From the NCBI RefSeq assembly GCF_014861485.1, contig NZ_JACZHT010000004.1, forward strand, positions 1 through 64,000: a DNA stretch of 64,000 nucleotides. Reading direction: 5' to 3'. Below, piece by piece: positions 1-8,498 of this stretch. The notes beneath the pieces were generated by a model. It worked only from the letters and a program-made list of their open reading frames with translations. It was not told the DNA's origin and did no database searches. A program made the translations under genes and the position numbers. The stretch comes from Phaeovibrio sulfidiphilus. Its GTDB lineage: Bacteria; Pseudomonadota; Alphaproteobacteria; Rhodospirillales; Rhodospirillaceae. Positions within the stretch are counted from its first letter, which is position 1. The number at the start of each line of letters is the position of its first letter.

Positions 1-36
1 AAGCCCCCACGGATCACAAAGTCTTGGGGGCTTTTT
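1..36 (+). terminator. Rho-independent terminator at the left edge
   Basis: A 9-bp stem (AAGCCCCCA with TGGGGGCTT) is followed by a T run. It closely resembles the terminators that follow both initiator tRNA genes in this window. It therefore probably ends a further tRNA-fMet or an rRNA operon lying just outside; in alphaproteobacteria rrn operons often end with 5S-tRNA-fMet. That link is inference. Nothing convincing was found in 37-266. Confidence 0.75.
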
Positions 37-266
37 GATGCGCACATACAGTCACGGCCCAAAGCCTCGCACGACGCCCCAAAGGCGCCAACCACCCCGA
101 GACGCTCCCCCAACACCGGGAGCACACACGGGGAACCGACGGACCCGCACAGCGCCTCCTCAGGGTACAGGCGGTGCCGCCCCTCCGGAGGCCTCCCTTG
201 CACAGCGCGGGAGCCGTCGCCGGAAACCGGAGACAGGCCCAAAGGCCTCGCACACAGCGCCCTTGA

Positions 267-343
<77 letters not shown>

Positions 344-345
344 AA

Positions 346-381
346 AAAGCCCCCACGGACCAAAAATCCGGGGGGCTTTTT
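346..381 (+). terminator. Terminator after left tRNA-fMet
   Basis: A GC stem (AAGCCCCC... with ...GGGGGCTT) is followed by a T run. It is nearly identical to the terminators at 1-36 and 17136-17170. The similarity to the right-hand copy continues a short way past the T run (CCTCAAAACAGCGA occurs after both). Confidence 0.85.
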
Positions 382-859
382 CACTTCCTCAAAACAGCGA
401 TCGGGCACATGTAAACGGGCCCCCAAGACTGCCCGCACCGGCAGCTTCAGGCGCCACCATGGGCGCGCCTCACCCCCAATACAAAGGACCGGGGCGCAGC
501 GCATCCCCACAAACCCGGACCTCGAGCAAGCGCAGGGCGCAGGGGGCATTGCTAAGGCAGCCAGCGGACAGGGCACCAGCACAGGCGCAAGGGCGCGCCA
601 ACACGCACGTCGCCACGCAACGCCCTGGATGCTGTCCGGGGCGTTTTTCTTTGTGTCCGTGCCATGTCCGTAAATGATGGCGTGCACTGCGCGGGCGAGG
701 ATGGCCCACAAGGCCCAATGGAAGCGGTCTGCCTGCTTCCGGTTTGCGTCCTGCCACGGGGCGGCGCTGCCGGGGTGTCTCCCACATTCTTCCCCGTTGC
801 GACCCCATCGCCCTCGCGCTGAGTCCAGCACCATTGGCGCAGGGTGGAGCAAGCTTTCC
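382..859. other. Gene-poor left end of the island
   Basis: No open frame here has a convincing start, ribosome site or recognisable protein. The minus-strand frame that continues from the LPD7-like pseudogene loses any conserved look below about 860. I see remnant DNA only. Confidence 0.5.
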
Positions 860-1281
860 CTGATTACAAGGCGTTTCCGCAGGTGCTCCGGCATCTCGTG
901 GCTGGTGATCGGCGGCGGCTGGTTCCGCTCGCATTCGAGGGTGATGGCCTCCGGCGGCCATCCCTGACGCAGGGCCTCCAATTTCGCGCCGTATTTGAAC
1001 ACCTAACTGCCGAAGAACCGTATGTCGCGGCAGCCGCGCTGCTTGGCGGCGGCGACCATCTGGGCAATTTGCTGGTCTGTGGGCGGGCCGCCGCTGATCT
1101 CGACTCGGCTGCCATGGTCGCGGATGACGTGGCCGGTGTCGGTCTCGATCTCCAGGCAGTTGGGCTTACGCTGAGGTTCGTAACCAAGGCGCTTCCAATA
1201 GTCGGTGATTGGTTCCCAGTCCCATGTCACGCTCGGCTGGGAGGAGCCAATCCCCCACACCTGATCCTGTTTCCTGTCCAT
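860..1281 (-). pseudogene. LPD7-like polyvalent-protein domain gene, broken by an in-frame TAG
   Basis: Starting at an ATG at 1281, the frame reads MDRKQDQVWGIG, then a segment with TDQQIAQMVAAAKQRGCRD and IRFFGS. A TAG at 1005-1003 follows, and the same frame resumes as FKYGAKLEALRQGW. The pattern of a mobile-element helix, RDIRFFGS, then FKYGAKLEALRQG resembles the LPD7 domains found at the C-terminus of or next to MobA/TraA relaxases. It sits directly downstream of the relaxase on the same strand, so it was probably part of the mobilisation operon. The assignment is by eye and moderate. The nonsense codon makes the gene non-functional unless it is suppressed. Homology fades below about 860. 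Confidence 0.5.
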
Positions 1282-1463
1282 GTTGATGGTTTTTTGCTTA
1301 GTTTCTTCTCCTCTGAGGTTTCGCTGAGGCCATGCAAGGGACAAGGGTTGGCGCAGGGCATCCGTCAACGAACGACGTTCCTGGGTCTGCCGGAGGGCGC
1401 TGCAAACCTTTTGGCGCTCCGGAATAAGTCCGGAGCCAATGCGGGCAAGTTAACCATCCGCTA

Positions 1464-2679
1464 TTAGGCTGCGGATGGCCGCTGCCTGATCTCGACCTGT
1501 GCCGCCAGCATCGCACCAAGCTGGTCGTTGATCTCGCGGAGCAAGGTGGTTTGGTTGGTCAGCAACTCGATCACCAGCGCTATGCGGTCCTCGCCATCCC
1601 CGGCCAGCGCCTCCGCCAGCAGTGCGGGGATGGCGTCGGCGGTCACCTCCCCCTGCATCGCCCCGTATCTCGCTGGATCGAGGCCCGAAGGGTCGAGGGC
1701 CTTGGTTGCTTCCGCGCGCGTTTCCCGGTAGAGGACCGCTTTCAGGTGGGCAATGGTTCAGGGCGTAGCTTTGGTTGGCGGCATGGGCGTTCTCCTGTTG
1801 TTGTTTCTTGGCCTCGGGAGGGCGGGGAAGGGGATAGCCGTCGAGGCGGGCCTTCACCTGGGTGGCGGTGATTCGCTGGCCGGTGGCGGCGCGGGAGGCT
1901 GCGCCAATAACTCGGGTGAGGCTGTGAACCGCACCCGCGTGGTCAACAATCACCGGCCCTTTGTCGCCCTGGGCCAATGCGAGGCCCTGGTGAGCGAGGG
2001 TGGCTTGGAAGTCATTGGCAGTGCTTGTGGCGGTCCAGGCGTCCAGCACCATGGCGCGGACCTCGGCCAACGGGATGCCGGTGCGCTCCTGATGATGCCG
2101 TTCATCTGGCGTCAGAGACGCGACGGCGCGCTGGCCGAAGGCGTACCCTCCATCTACCAGGGCGCGGTGCACGTCGGGGCGTTCCTGGCGAAGGGTGGTC
2201 AGGACGGCCTTTTCGTGACAACCGGGACCGAAGGGAATGCCGTGGTCAAATTCCCAGCAGCGTTGAACCGCCTCGCGCGTGGGGAAATCATGGGAAAGCC
2301 TGACGGTGGTGCCGTCCTCACGGACGGTTAAGTAAACCCGGTGCTCGTGCCAGCGCCCGTGCTTGACATGGTAGACGGCGGCATAGGGCTGCCGATCCAG
2401 CGCCAGCTTGATTTCAAGGCGGGTCCAGAAGTCGGCGCGCTGCTCTTCGGTCGGGAGCGGGTGATTGGGGGCCGGATTGAAGTGAAGATGGTAAAGCGGC
2501 TTTTTGGTGCGGCCATGTGCCCCCAGGGTCTCAAGCTCCCTCCTCTGGGCGTGAAGGTCGCCCTCGGCGACGAGGCCGCGCGACGGGCCAAGGCGAACTT
2601 CTTCGTTGTCGTCAGTGCGAAGCAGGTGCCTAACCAGGGCGGCACCGCCCGCGCCTCGGGTTGCGCCGGTCAGTGCCAT
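1464..2679 (-). pseudogene. MobA/VirD2-like relaxase, frameshifted near the C-terminus
   Basis: The ATG at 2679 overlaps the mobC stop (TGATG). The N-terminal 200 residues look like a relaxase: after PLYHLHFNP comes YHVKHGRWHEHRVYLTV, a His-rich metal-binding triad region of the kind seen in MOBP/MOBQ enzymes. Such enzymes nick oriT and attach covalently to the 5' end. The frame changes character near 1740-1760. Beyond that point a different frame gives a sensible tail that includes LKAVLYRETRAEATKALDPSG and ends at a TAA at 1466-1464. The simplest reading is one frameshift, leaving the catalytic half intact and the tail lost. A genuinely separate small tail gene is the alternative, but I see no good start codon for it. 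Confidence 0.65.
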
Positions 2680-3089
2680 CAGGCTTCGCCCTCCCTCAGC
2701 CAATGCAGCATGTCCACGACCTGAGCATAGCCACTTCGCAAGGCGGTAAGGACTCGTTCTGCCTCGTCGTGGACGCCGTCATGGCCGGTTTCTCGGAGGT
2801 CTTTGCAAAGCTGCACCGTAGCTCCGCAAGTCTCCCCCAGCACACCTTGAAGGCGGCGCATCTCGACCACCGCCTCGCTCAACACCGGGCGGCTTTTCTT
2901 GGCTGGCGGTGTCGGATGCACTGCATCCGGCTGGTGAACAACATCGGCAAGCTGTCGCCGAATCCATGCGCTGGCCGACAGTTCGGCGGCCTCGGCACGC
3001 ACGGCAGCGGCCAGGGTAGGCGACATCCGCACCAAGACCTGATCGGCCAATCGCCTGCGTTCTGATCCTCGTTCTCCCGGCATTAGCAT
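2679..3089 (-). CDS. mobC: MobC-like mobilisation accessory protein
   Basis: A protein of about 136 aa. Its N-terminus (RRRLADQVLVRMSP followed by TLAAAVRAEAAELSASAWI) fits a ribbon-helix-helix DNA-binding fold, and the C-terminal half is helical. MobC proteins bind oriT and help the relaxase melt and nick it. The TGA stop shares one base with the relaxase ATG, so the two are translationally coupled. Starts are possible at ATG 3089 or ATG 3083; a GTG at 3119 is in frame but further upstream. A perfect inverted repeat lies about 55-95 bp upstream. It is the only mobilisation gene here that still looks intact. Confidence 0.7.
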   Translation of the reverse strand: MLMPGERGSERRRLADQVLVRMSPTLAAAVRAEAAELSASAWIRRQLADVVHQPDAVHPTPPAKKSRPVLSEAVVEMRRLQGVLGETCGATVQLCKDLRETGHDGVHDEAERVLTALRSGYAQVVDMLHWLREGEA

Positions 3090-3142
3090 CCTTTTTGTTC
3101 TTTCGCCTTCGGGGTGCACGGGGGGGACCCCAGCCCAGGACC

Positions 3143-3182
3143 TGACAGTATCCGCGCCCCAATGCGGGCGCGGATACTGTCA
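3143..3182. repeat. Perfect 17-bp inverted repeat upstream of mobC, candidate oriT element
   Basis: The arms 3143-3159 and 3166-3182 are exact reverse complements (GGGCGCGGATACTGTCA on the right) with a 6-nt loop. It lies in the 213-bp gap between the mrr remnant and mobC, the usual place for an oriT. No T run follows on either strand close enough for a standard terminator. The oriT role is inference; it could also be a MobC operator. Confidence 0.55.
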
Positions 3183-3302
3183 TGCCTGGCTTTCTGTTTT
3201 TGTTCTCTCTGGGGGAAGTATGAAGCTGCCGTGTCCTGCGCAAGCGGAAAATTACAGCTCTAAATCGTGTTTTGTTGACGAGTGGCGATGCGGGTTGGCC
3301 CC

Positions 3303-4213
3303 TTACGCCTCGAAAAATTCCTCGTCCACCTTCCTGATGGTCAGGGCTTCCTCGACGCGGCAACCAACGTCGTGGCGGATCATCAGGCGGGCCAGGTGCG
3401 GGCCGTCGATGAGGACGATGCGCTTGCCCAAAGCCTCGGCGGTCTGCTTGGCGGATGGCGAGAACGACGAGGCGGTGACGAAGATGCCCTTGCTGGCCTT
3501 CTTCATATCCAGGCTGCCGAAGAAATCGCGGATGGCCCCGGCCCCGACATTGTTGCCGTCGGCATAGCGCTTGGCCTAGACATAGATGCGGTCGAGGCCA
3601 AGCGGGTCCTGGTCGATCACGCCGTCGACGCCGCTATCGCCGGGCCACCGACCAGGGCCTTGTCCACGTCGGTGACCGAGCCGCCATAGCCCATGGCGAC
3701 CAGCAGGCGGACGACCAGGCTCTCGAAGAATGCCGGGGTGCCAGAGTGGATGCGCTGAAGCAGGTCGTCGGCCAGGGCCGCATCCAGTTGCTGGTGGGCA
3801 CTGCGCATGATCTCGTCCGGGGTCAGGGTGCTGGCGACCTCGACAGCGGGCGCGGCGACGCTGTCGTCCTCGGTGACTTCACGGAAGGTCTGGAATTCGG
3901 GGAACTGGCCAAGGAACTTGATGTCGATGCGCTCGGGCGGTGAGGTCAAAACCTTGCGGCCCCGGTCGGTGATGCAGAAATGGGCGCGTCTGGTCAGTTC
4001 CACCAGTCCGGCCTTCCCCAGATAGCTCTTGGCCCAATGGATCCGGTTGGCGAAGGTGGTCTGCCGCTCCGAGGTAAGAAGCTGGGAGCGTTCTTCCGGC
4101 GTTAACGCGAACTCGTCCGCCAGCCGTTCCACCACGTCGGAGATGCGGACTTCGCCCTCGGCGGCGACGCGCAGGACGGGCAGCATCAGGGTCTGGAAAT
4201 CGGGGATGCCCAC
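3303..4213 (-). pseudogene. mrr: Mrr-type restriction endonuclease, inactivated
   Basis: The N-terminus (GIPDFQTLMLPVLRVAAEGE) and the middle (FFESLVVRLLVAMGYGGSVTD) are typical of Mrr, which cleaves DNA with foreign methylation. The start is a GTG at 4213 that overlaps the preceding stop. Two lesions are visible. A frameshift lies near 3640-3650, just before the catalytic GDSGVDGVI segment. A TAG at 3578-3576 replaces the Gln of the conserved YVQAKR motif (CAG to TAG). After the TAG the frame continues intact (FFGSLDMKKASKGIFVTASS) to VDEEFFEA and a TAA at the normal family length. Recognition is confident; loss of function is near certain. Confidence 0.88.
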
Positions 4214-4986
4214 TATTCGCTCTCCACCAAGTCAGGACCATAAGGTATGCAATGTTCGTCATAGGCGGCCAGCAATTCGGCTGACAGCAACGCCTCGCGC
4301 AGTGCATTCAGATGGGACGCTGGGCAAAGCAGCTTGAACACGTCCTCGGGGTCCACATCCATGCTGACACGGATTGCGCTTCCCTTTCGCCCCCAAGTGT
4401 CCGGGAACGCGATAAGGGCGGGAATCTGTTCTTTGCCGGTCTCTGTCCCCAAGCTCAGAGGTTCGCTTTGGACAATCCTCCACTCGGCTTCCCAGCTATC
4501 CTCGGCCCCCTGCATGAATTCGAGTTCCCGCAGGAAGCTGATTTGAGTGACGGCCCCCAAGGCCGCCGCTGCATTCGCGTTCATTTGGGCGAGTTTCCAA
4601 AACTCATCGTCGGGATACAAAATCCGCCTGTCAACGTCTATGGCGGCAGCCTTGGCCCAGTTTTGCAGGCTGACAAAGTCGGGATCATCCGGGCTGATTT
4701 AACGCACCTTCCGGGCACCGTTGCGAGCCGCCCAACCAGGCGACATGACGACCCCAGGCGGCCCATAATCGCGGGTGTGTCTGTCCGCCTGTGCCAAGGG
4801 CAGATCGGTGAGGCAGACCATGCCGAAGGCTTGTGGCTCGTGCTTGATCGGCAGGTCTGGTCGCAATTTGTTCATGACCCTGCGGTCATGACGGGGCATC
4901 AGAAAGCCGTGCCGCAAAATCTCAACGACCGTGCCGATTTCGCCGGTCCAATGGGTCAGCAATGGGATGCGGGCTGGTTGAGGCAT
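4213..4986 (-). pseudogene. AbiGi-like abortive-infection protein, broken by an in-frame TAA
   Basis: The ATG at 4986 lies 4 bases after the hsdS stop. The N-terminal 95 residues (PLLTHWTGEIGTVVEILRHG, MVCLTDLPLAQ, YGPPGVVMSPGWAARNGARKV) resemble the AbiGi family, often the antitoxin-like half of phage abortive-infection pairs. A TAA at 4701-4699 stops it, and exactly the same frame then continues as ISPDDPDFVSLQNWAKAAA through LAQMNANAAAALGAVTQIS to a normal end, VESE. The whole gene would be about 257 residues. The frame is otherwise open, so one base change killed it. It is the last defence gene before mrr and overlaps it by one base. Confidence 0.7.
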
Positions 4987-4990
4987 GCCA

Positions 4991-6394
4991 TTACTCAACC
5001 GTCTTGGATCGTCCCTGTTTCACCTTCGGTGCCGCCGCCCGCGCCGCCTGGATGCGCTCCAGCAGTGTGGAGGCCGGTTCGTCGGTGGGGTCTTGCGTCA
5101 CTAGCCTGCCGCTGAAGGCTTTGTCGAGGATGGATTGGTCGAGGCGATCAACATGTTTGACCGCCTGACGGAATTCGTTGGCGATGGTCTCGATGGCGGC
5201 AAAACGCTGTTCGATCCGCGACACGATTTCCGCCTGTTCCTCTTCGGGCGGAAGAGGAACGGGAAGCACCTTCAGAAGCGTGCCACTGATCTTGGGCATA
5301 TTGCCAGCGGTGCCGGTGGCGCGATCTTTCAGCCAGTTGCGGGCGCTGGGGCTATTCATGTAGCGCCAAAAGAACAGGCGTGTCGTGGGCGAGGCAATGC
5401 GGACCCGCATCATCAGATCGGGATAGATGTATTGCCCTGCGGGACCATCGAAAATCGCCGTTGCGCCGACATATTCGAGCGAATTCGCCCGCTGGATCAG
5501 GATGTCGCCGGGGCGTAGCCAGAATTTTGCCTCTGGCGAGACTTCCTCTAAAAGCCGCTTGGTGGTCTGGTCGTTGAGAATGAAGGTGCCGGTGGTGGTG
5601 GCGCTTAGCTTCAGACTCTTGGTGCCCGCAGCATCCGCAGCAGCCTTCGGCGAATACCCATTAGTCGGTCCCTCGTCAAATAACCGGAGGGCTTCAACCT
5701 CTCGCCATTTCGGACCTTCACCGTTGCGCCAATCTGCCGTCAGATCGCCCCGGAAAGCCGACTTCAGCACGGCCTGGCGGTAGCGGTCGATTAGCTTGGG
5801 GATGTGGGCGAGTTCGTCCCGTGCCCGCGACAAACGCTCAGAAGCGGAATTGATTGTGCGCGTGATGCGCTCTTGTTCTTTTCGAGGGGGGATTGGCACC
5901 TGAATCTGTGAAAAGCGGGCACGAGTTAAATTCATGCCGCTTTCACTGATCCCTGTCTTCATCTCGTCGATCTGCTCTTTTGACTGAGTGCAGCGAAGAA
6001 ATGCCGACAAGTAACTCGGCGACACTAACTCATCATTCGCACGGAATCTGTACATTTTTCCGGATATCATGAGCTTTGGGCGCGCCTCTTTGACCAGACA
6101 CGACACTCCACACCGTTCCCTCGGACCCGCGCAGGTCAGCAGTATATCGCCTGTTCTTACCTCAAGGTGGGGGCGTGGCTCCAAGTGGTCTGGTAGCTTT
6201 TTGTTATGCCTACCATCGAAGAAGCCGTATTGAATCGCAGTTGTTTTAAGTGCAGCCCATTGTTGATCATTGTCGGCGGGTTGCCTTTCGCATTGCGGAC
6301 TCCAACCCTGATGCAAAATCTTGCCATCGGCAAGGGGGGCGAAAGTGTCGTAAATCGGCGCGAAGACCCATCCGCTCGGTAGTTCCTTGCTCAC
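4991..6394 (-). CDS. hsdS: Type I restriction-modification specificity subunit HsdS
   Basis: 467 aa with the usual duplicated architecture. Target-recognition domain 1 covers about 1-165, ending in QIQVPIPPRKEQERI. A helical spacer follows (about 165-225, SERLSRARDELAHIPKLIDR). Target-recognition domain 2 covers about 226-400, ending in VLPVPLPPEEEQAEIVSRIE, and a second helix closes the protein. HsdS sets the split DNA sequence that the HsdM and HsdR subunits methylate or cut. The GTG start overlaps the hsdM stop (GTGA). Both domains are full length with no lesion, so the specificity should be functional. The recognition sequence cannot be read from this. Confidence 0.95.
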   Translation of the reverse strand: MSKELPSGWVFAPIYDTFAPLADGKILHQGWSPQCERQPADNDQQWAALKTTAIQYGFFDGRHNKKLPDHLEPRPHLEVRTGDILLTCAGPRERCGVSCLVKEARPKLMISGKMYRFRANDELVSPSYLSAFLRCTQSKEQIDEMKTGISESGMNLTRARFSQIQVPIPPRKEQERITRTINSASERLSRARDELAHIPKLIDRYRQAVLKSAFRGDLTADWRNGEGPKWREVEALRLFDEGPTNGYSPKAAADAAGTKSLKLSATTTGTFILNDQTTKRLLEEVSPEAKFWLRPGDILIQRANSLEYVGATAIFDGPAGQYIYPDLMMRVRIASPTTRLFFWRYMNSPSARNWLKDRATGTAGNMPKISGTLLKVLPVPLPPEEEQAEIVSRIEQRFAAIETIANEFRQAVKHVDRLDQSILDKAFSGRLVTQDPTDEPASTLLERIQAARAAAPKVKQGRSKTVE

Positions 6395-7857
6395 TCCGCA
6401 GCCTCCTCGACTGCGACCGCTTCCCCGCCGACTTCCTCGGCCAGGGCGGCGATTTCGTCTAGGGCGGTTTGCAGGTGGCCCATGATCGCGGCGGCGATGT
6501 CGGCGGGTTCGGTCAGGCCGTCCTCGGGGTCGGCGCTGTCGTCGCGCAGCCAGGCGATATCCAGGTTATCGTTGCGCTCGGTGATTTGGGCGCGGGTGAA
6601 CTTGCGCCAGCGGCCCGCCTCGCCCTGGTCGGTGCGAGGGGATTTGCCCAGCGGGTCGGTGCCGAAGCAGGTCTCGAAATCGGTGAAGTGATCGACGGTC
6701 AGCGGGCGGGTCTTGCCAAAGGCGGGCATGTCGGCCCGCATGTCATAGACCCAGGTTGCAGTTGTGGTGCCCTTGGCTGCCTTGCCACGGGTGAAGAAGA
6801 TCACGTTGGTCTTGACTCCCTGGGCATAAAAGATGCCGGTGGGCAGGCGTAGGATGGTGTGCAGGTCGCACCAGTCCAGCAGCATTTGGCGCAGGGCGCG
6901 GCCCGCATTGTCCTCGAACAGCACGTTGTCCGGCACCACCACGGCGGCGCGGCCACCGGGCTTCAGCGCCCGGATGATGTGTTCGACGAAGGCCAATTGC
7001 TTGTTGGACACGTCGGCGGTGACTGAGAAATCGCCGCGCGTCGGCCTGCCGCCACCTTTCTTGGTGCCGAAGGGCGGGTTGGTGATGATCACGTCGGCTT
7101 GGCCCAGCGCCTCGCCCTCGTGCGACAGAGTATCGCCCTGTTGCACGCCGTAACCAGCCTCGCCACCAATACCGTGCAGCATCAGATTCATCAGGCACAG
7201 GCGATGGGTGTCCGGCACCAGTTCCAAGCCGATGAAGGCGTTGTTGCGCTGGAAGAAGCGCTGCGGCTCGGCCAAGTCGTAGAGGTCGTCGGTGTGAGAC
7301 TTGATGTAATGGTCGGCGGCGACCAGAAAGCCGCCGGTTCCGGCGGCGGGGTCCTGGACCACCTCGCCCGGCTGGGGCTTGATCAGGCGGATGATGCTGT
7401 CGATCAGCGGGCGGGGGGTGAAATACTGGCCAGCGCCGCTCTTCTTTTCCGCTGCGTTCTTTTCCAGCAAGCCTTCGTACAGATTGCCCAGGCCCTCCTC
7501 GCGGGCGCTGAACCAATCCAGGCCATCGATGGCCTCGACCAGCGCCTTCAGGTTGGTGGGCTTCTTCAGGCGGCTTTGGGCGTCGGCGAAGATGGCCTGC
7601 ACCAAGCCGCGCCCGTTGGTGCCCGGGTCCAGCAGCAGGTGCTTGTAGAAGGTCAGTTGCTCCATGCCCTCGCGCCGCACCAGATCATTCCAGCGCTTGC
7701 CCTCGGGCAACTGATCCTCGCGGCCAGTCTCCGCCATCATCTTGAGGAACAGCAGGTAGGTCAGTTCGGTGACGTATTCGTGATAGGTGATGCCGTCATC
7801 GCGCAGGATGTCGCATAGCCGCCACAGCTTGGCGACGATATCGGTGGTGATGGTCAT
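6391..7857 (-). CDS. hsdM: Type I restriction-modification methyltransferase subunit HsdM
   Basis: 488 aa from the ATG at 7857, which overlaps the stop of the upstream gene (ATGA). It has an N-terminal helical HsdM domain, then an N6-adenine methylase domain. The SAM-binding motif I is DPAAGTGGF, the catalytic motif IV is NPPFGT, and AGQYFTPRPLI is the family hallmark before motif I. It methylates adenine in the HsdS target and forms the M2S core enzyme. The length is normal and there is no lesion. It is transcribed with hsdR, the inserted nuclease-like gene and hsdS. Confidence 0.96.
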   Translation of the reverse strand: MTITTDIVAKLWRLCDILRDDGITYHEYVTELTYLLFLKMMAETGREDQLPEGKRWNDLVRREGMEQLTFYKHLLLDPGTNGRGLVQAIFADAQSRLKKPTNLKALVEAIDGLDWFSAREEGLGNLYEGLLEKNAAEKKSGAGQYFTPRPLIDSIIRLIKPQPGEVVQDPAAGTGGFLVAADHYIKSHTDDLYDLAEPQRFFQRNNAFIGLELVPDTHRLCLMNLMLHGIGGEAGYGVQQGDTLSHEGEALGQADVIITNPPFGTKKGGGRPTRGDFSVTADVSNKQLAFVEHIIRALKPGGRAAVVVPDNVLFEDNAGRALRQMLLDWCDLHTILRLPTGIFYAQGVKTNVIFFTRGKAAKGTTTATWVYDMRADMPAFGKTRPLTVDHFTDFETCFGTDPLGKSPRTDQGEAGRWRKFTRAQITERNDNLDIAWLRDDSADPEDGLTEPADIAAAIMGHLQTALDEIAALAEEVGGEAVAVEEAAE

Positions 7858-8498
7858 TCGTTCCAATAATCCTGTTCAGTAAGAACGCAGACGCAGAAGC
7901 GATTGCTTGTGCTGCCTACGCCGAGCGCGTACCACCCATGAGGAGATGCTAGGTTTTCACGGCCTGACAAAACGGTTCGCACCTGCCCATAAACCTTTTT
8001 CTTGAGTTCAATTTTTGGATACTTATCAAAAAATTCAGAAAGATGTTTCTGCTTTCCGACAATCATCATGTATTTTCTGGGTTTGCCATATTTTTCCACA
8101 CCAAGGTGGGCAGCGCTCAAACCTGACAGCTTCTCGACATCAGATTCAATTGAACCGGAGAATGATGCAGGATTCTTTATGTACTTGACCTCAAGGGCGA
8201 CGGAACATTTTTCCAAACCGGCCTTTGGCCTCGCCGATTTGTAGAAGACAAAATCTACGGATTTGCTTTTTGAATACGTTGTGTCAGACGCTATTTCCGC
8301 CTGTGGCCGTATCTGCCATCGCCTGCCAATAGCCATCTCGTAAATCGGGTAATAAAACAAATACTCGCTGTATGTCCTCTTTCTAAAGCCGAAGCTCATA
8401 AAGCTGGCCCACCCGGCAAGCCCCTGAGATAAAGCCATTATGAGTTTGTCAGGCTCTGAAAGATCGACGTATTTCTTATTGGAAATCAGCGCCGTCAC
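7854..8498 (-). CDS. Uncharacterised PD-(D/E)XK-like protein inserted between hsdR and hsdM
   Basis: 214 aa from a GTG at 8498 that overlaps the hsdR stop (GTGA); its own TGA overlaps the hsdM start (ATGA). I recognise no named family. Around residues 80-115 the segment SVDFVFYKS, a short loop, then CSVALEVKYIKN reproduces the D...ExK spacing of a PD-(D/E)XK nuclease core, with Q71-A-E preceding it. That fold is inference. Base composition is visibly poorer in G+C (stretches near 40-48%) than hsdM or hsdR, so it was probably acquired separately. Type I loci often carry extra defence genes between hsd genes (for example prrC or rlo genes), and the overlaps imply co-translation with the complex. 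Confidence 0.7.
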   Translation of the reverse strand: MTALISNKKYVDLSEPDKLIMALSQGLAGWASFMSFGFRKRTYSEYLFYYPIYEMAIGRRWQIRPQAEIASDTTYSKSKSVDFVFYKSARPKAGLEKCSVALEVKYIKNPASFSGSIESDVEKLSGLSAAHLGVEKYGKPRKYMMIVGKQKHLSEFFDKYPKIELKKKVYGQVRTVLSGRENLASPHGWYALGVGSTSNRFCVCVLTEQDYWNE

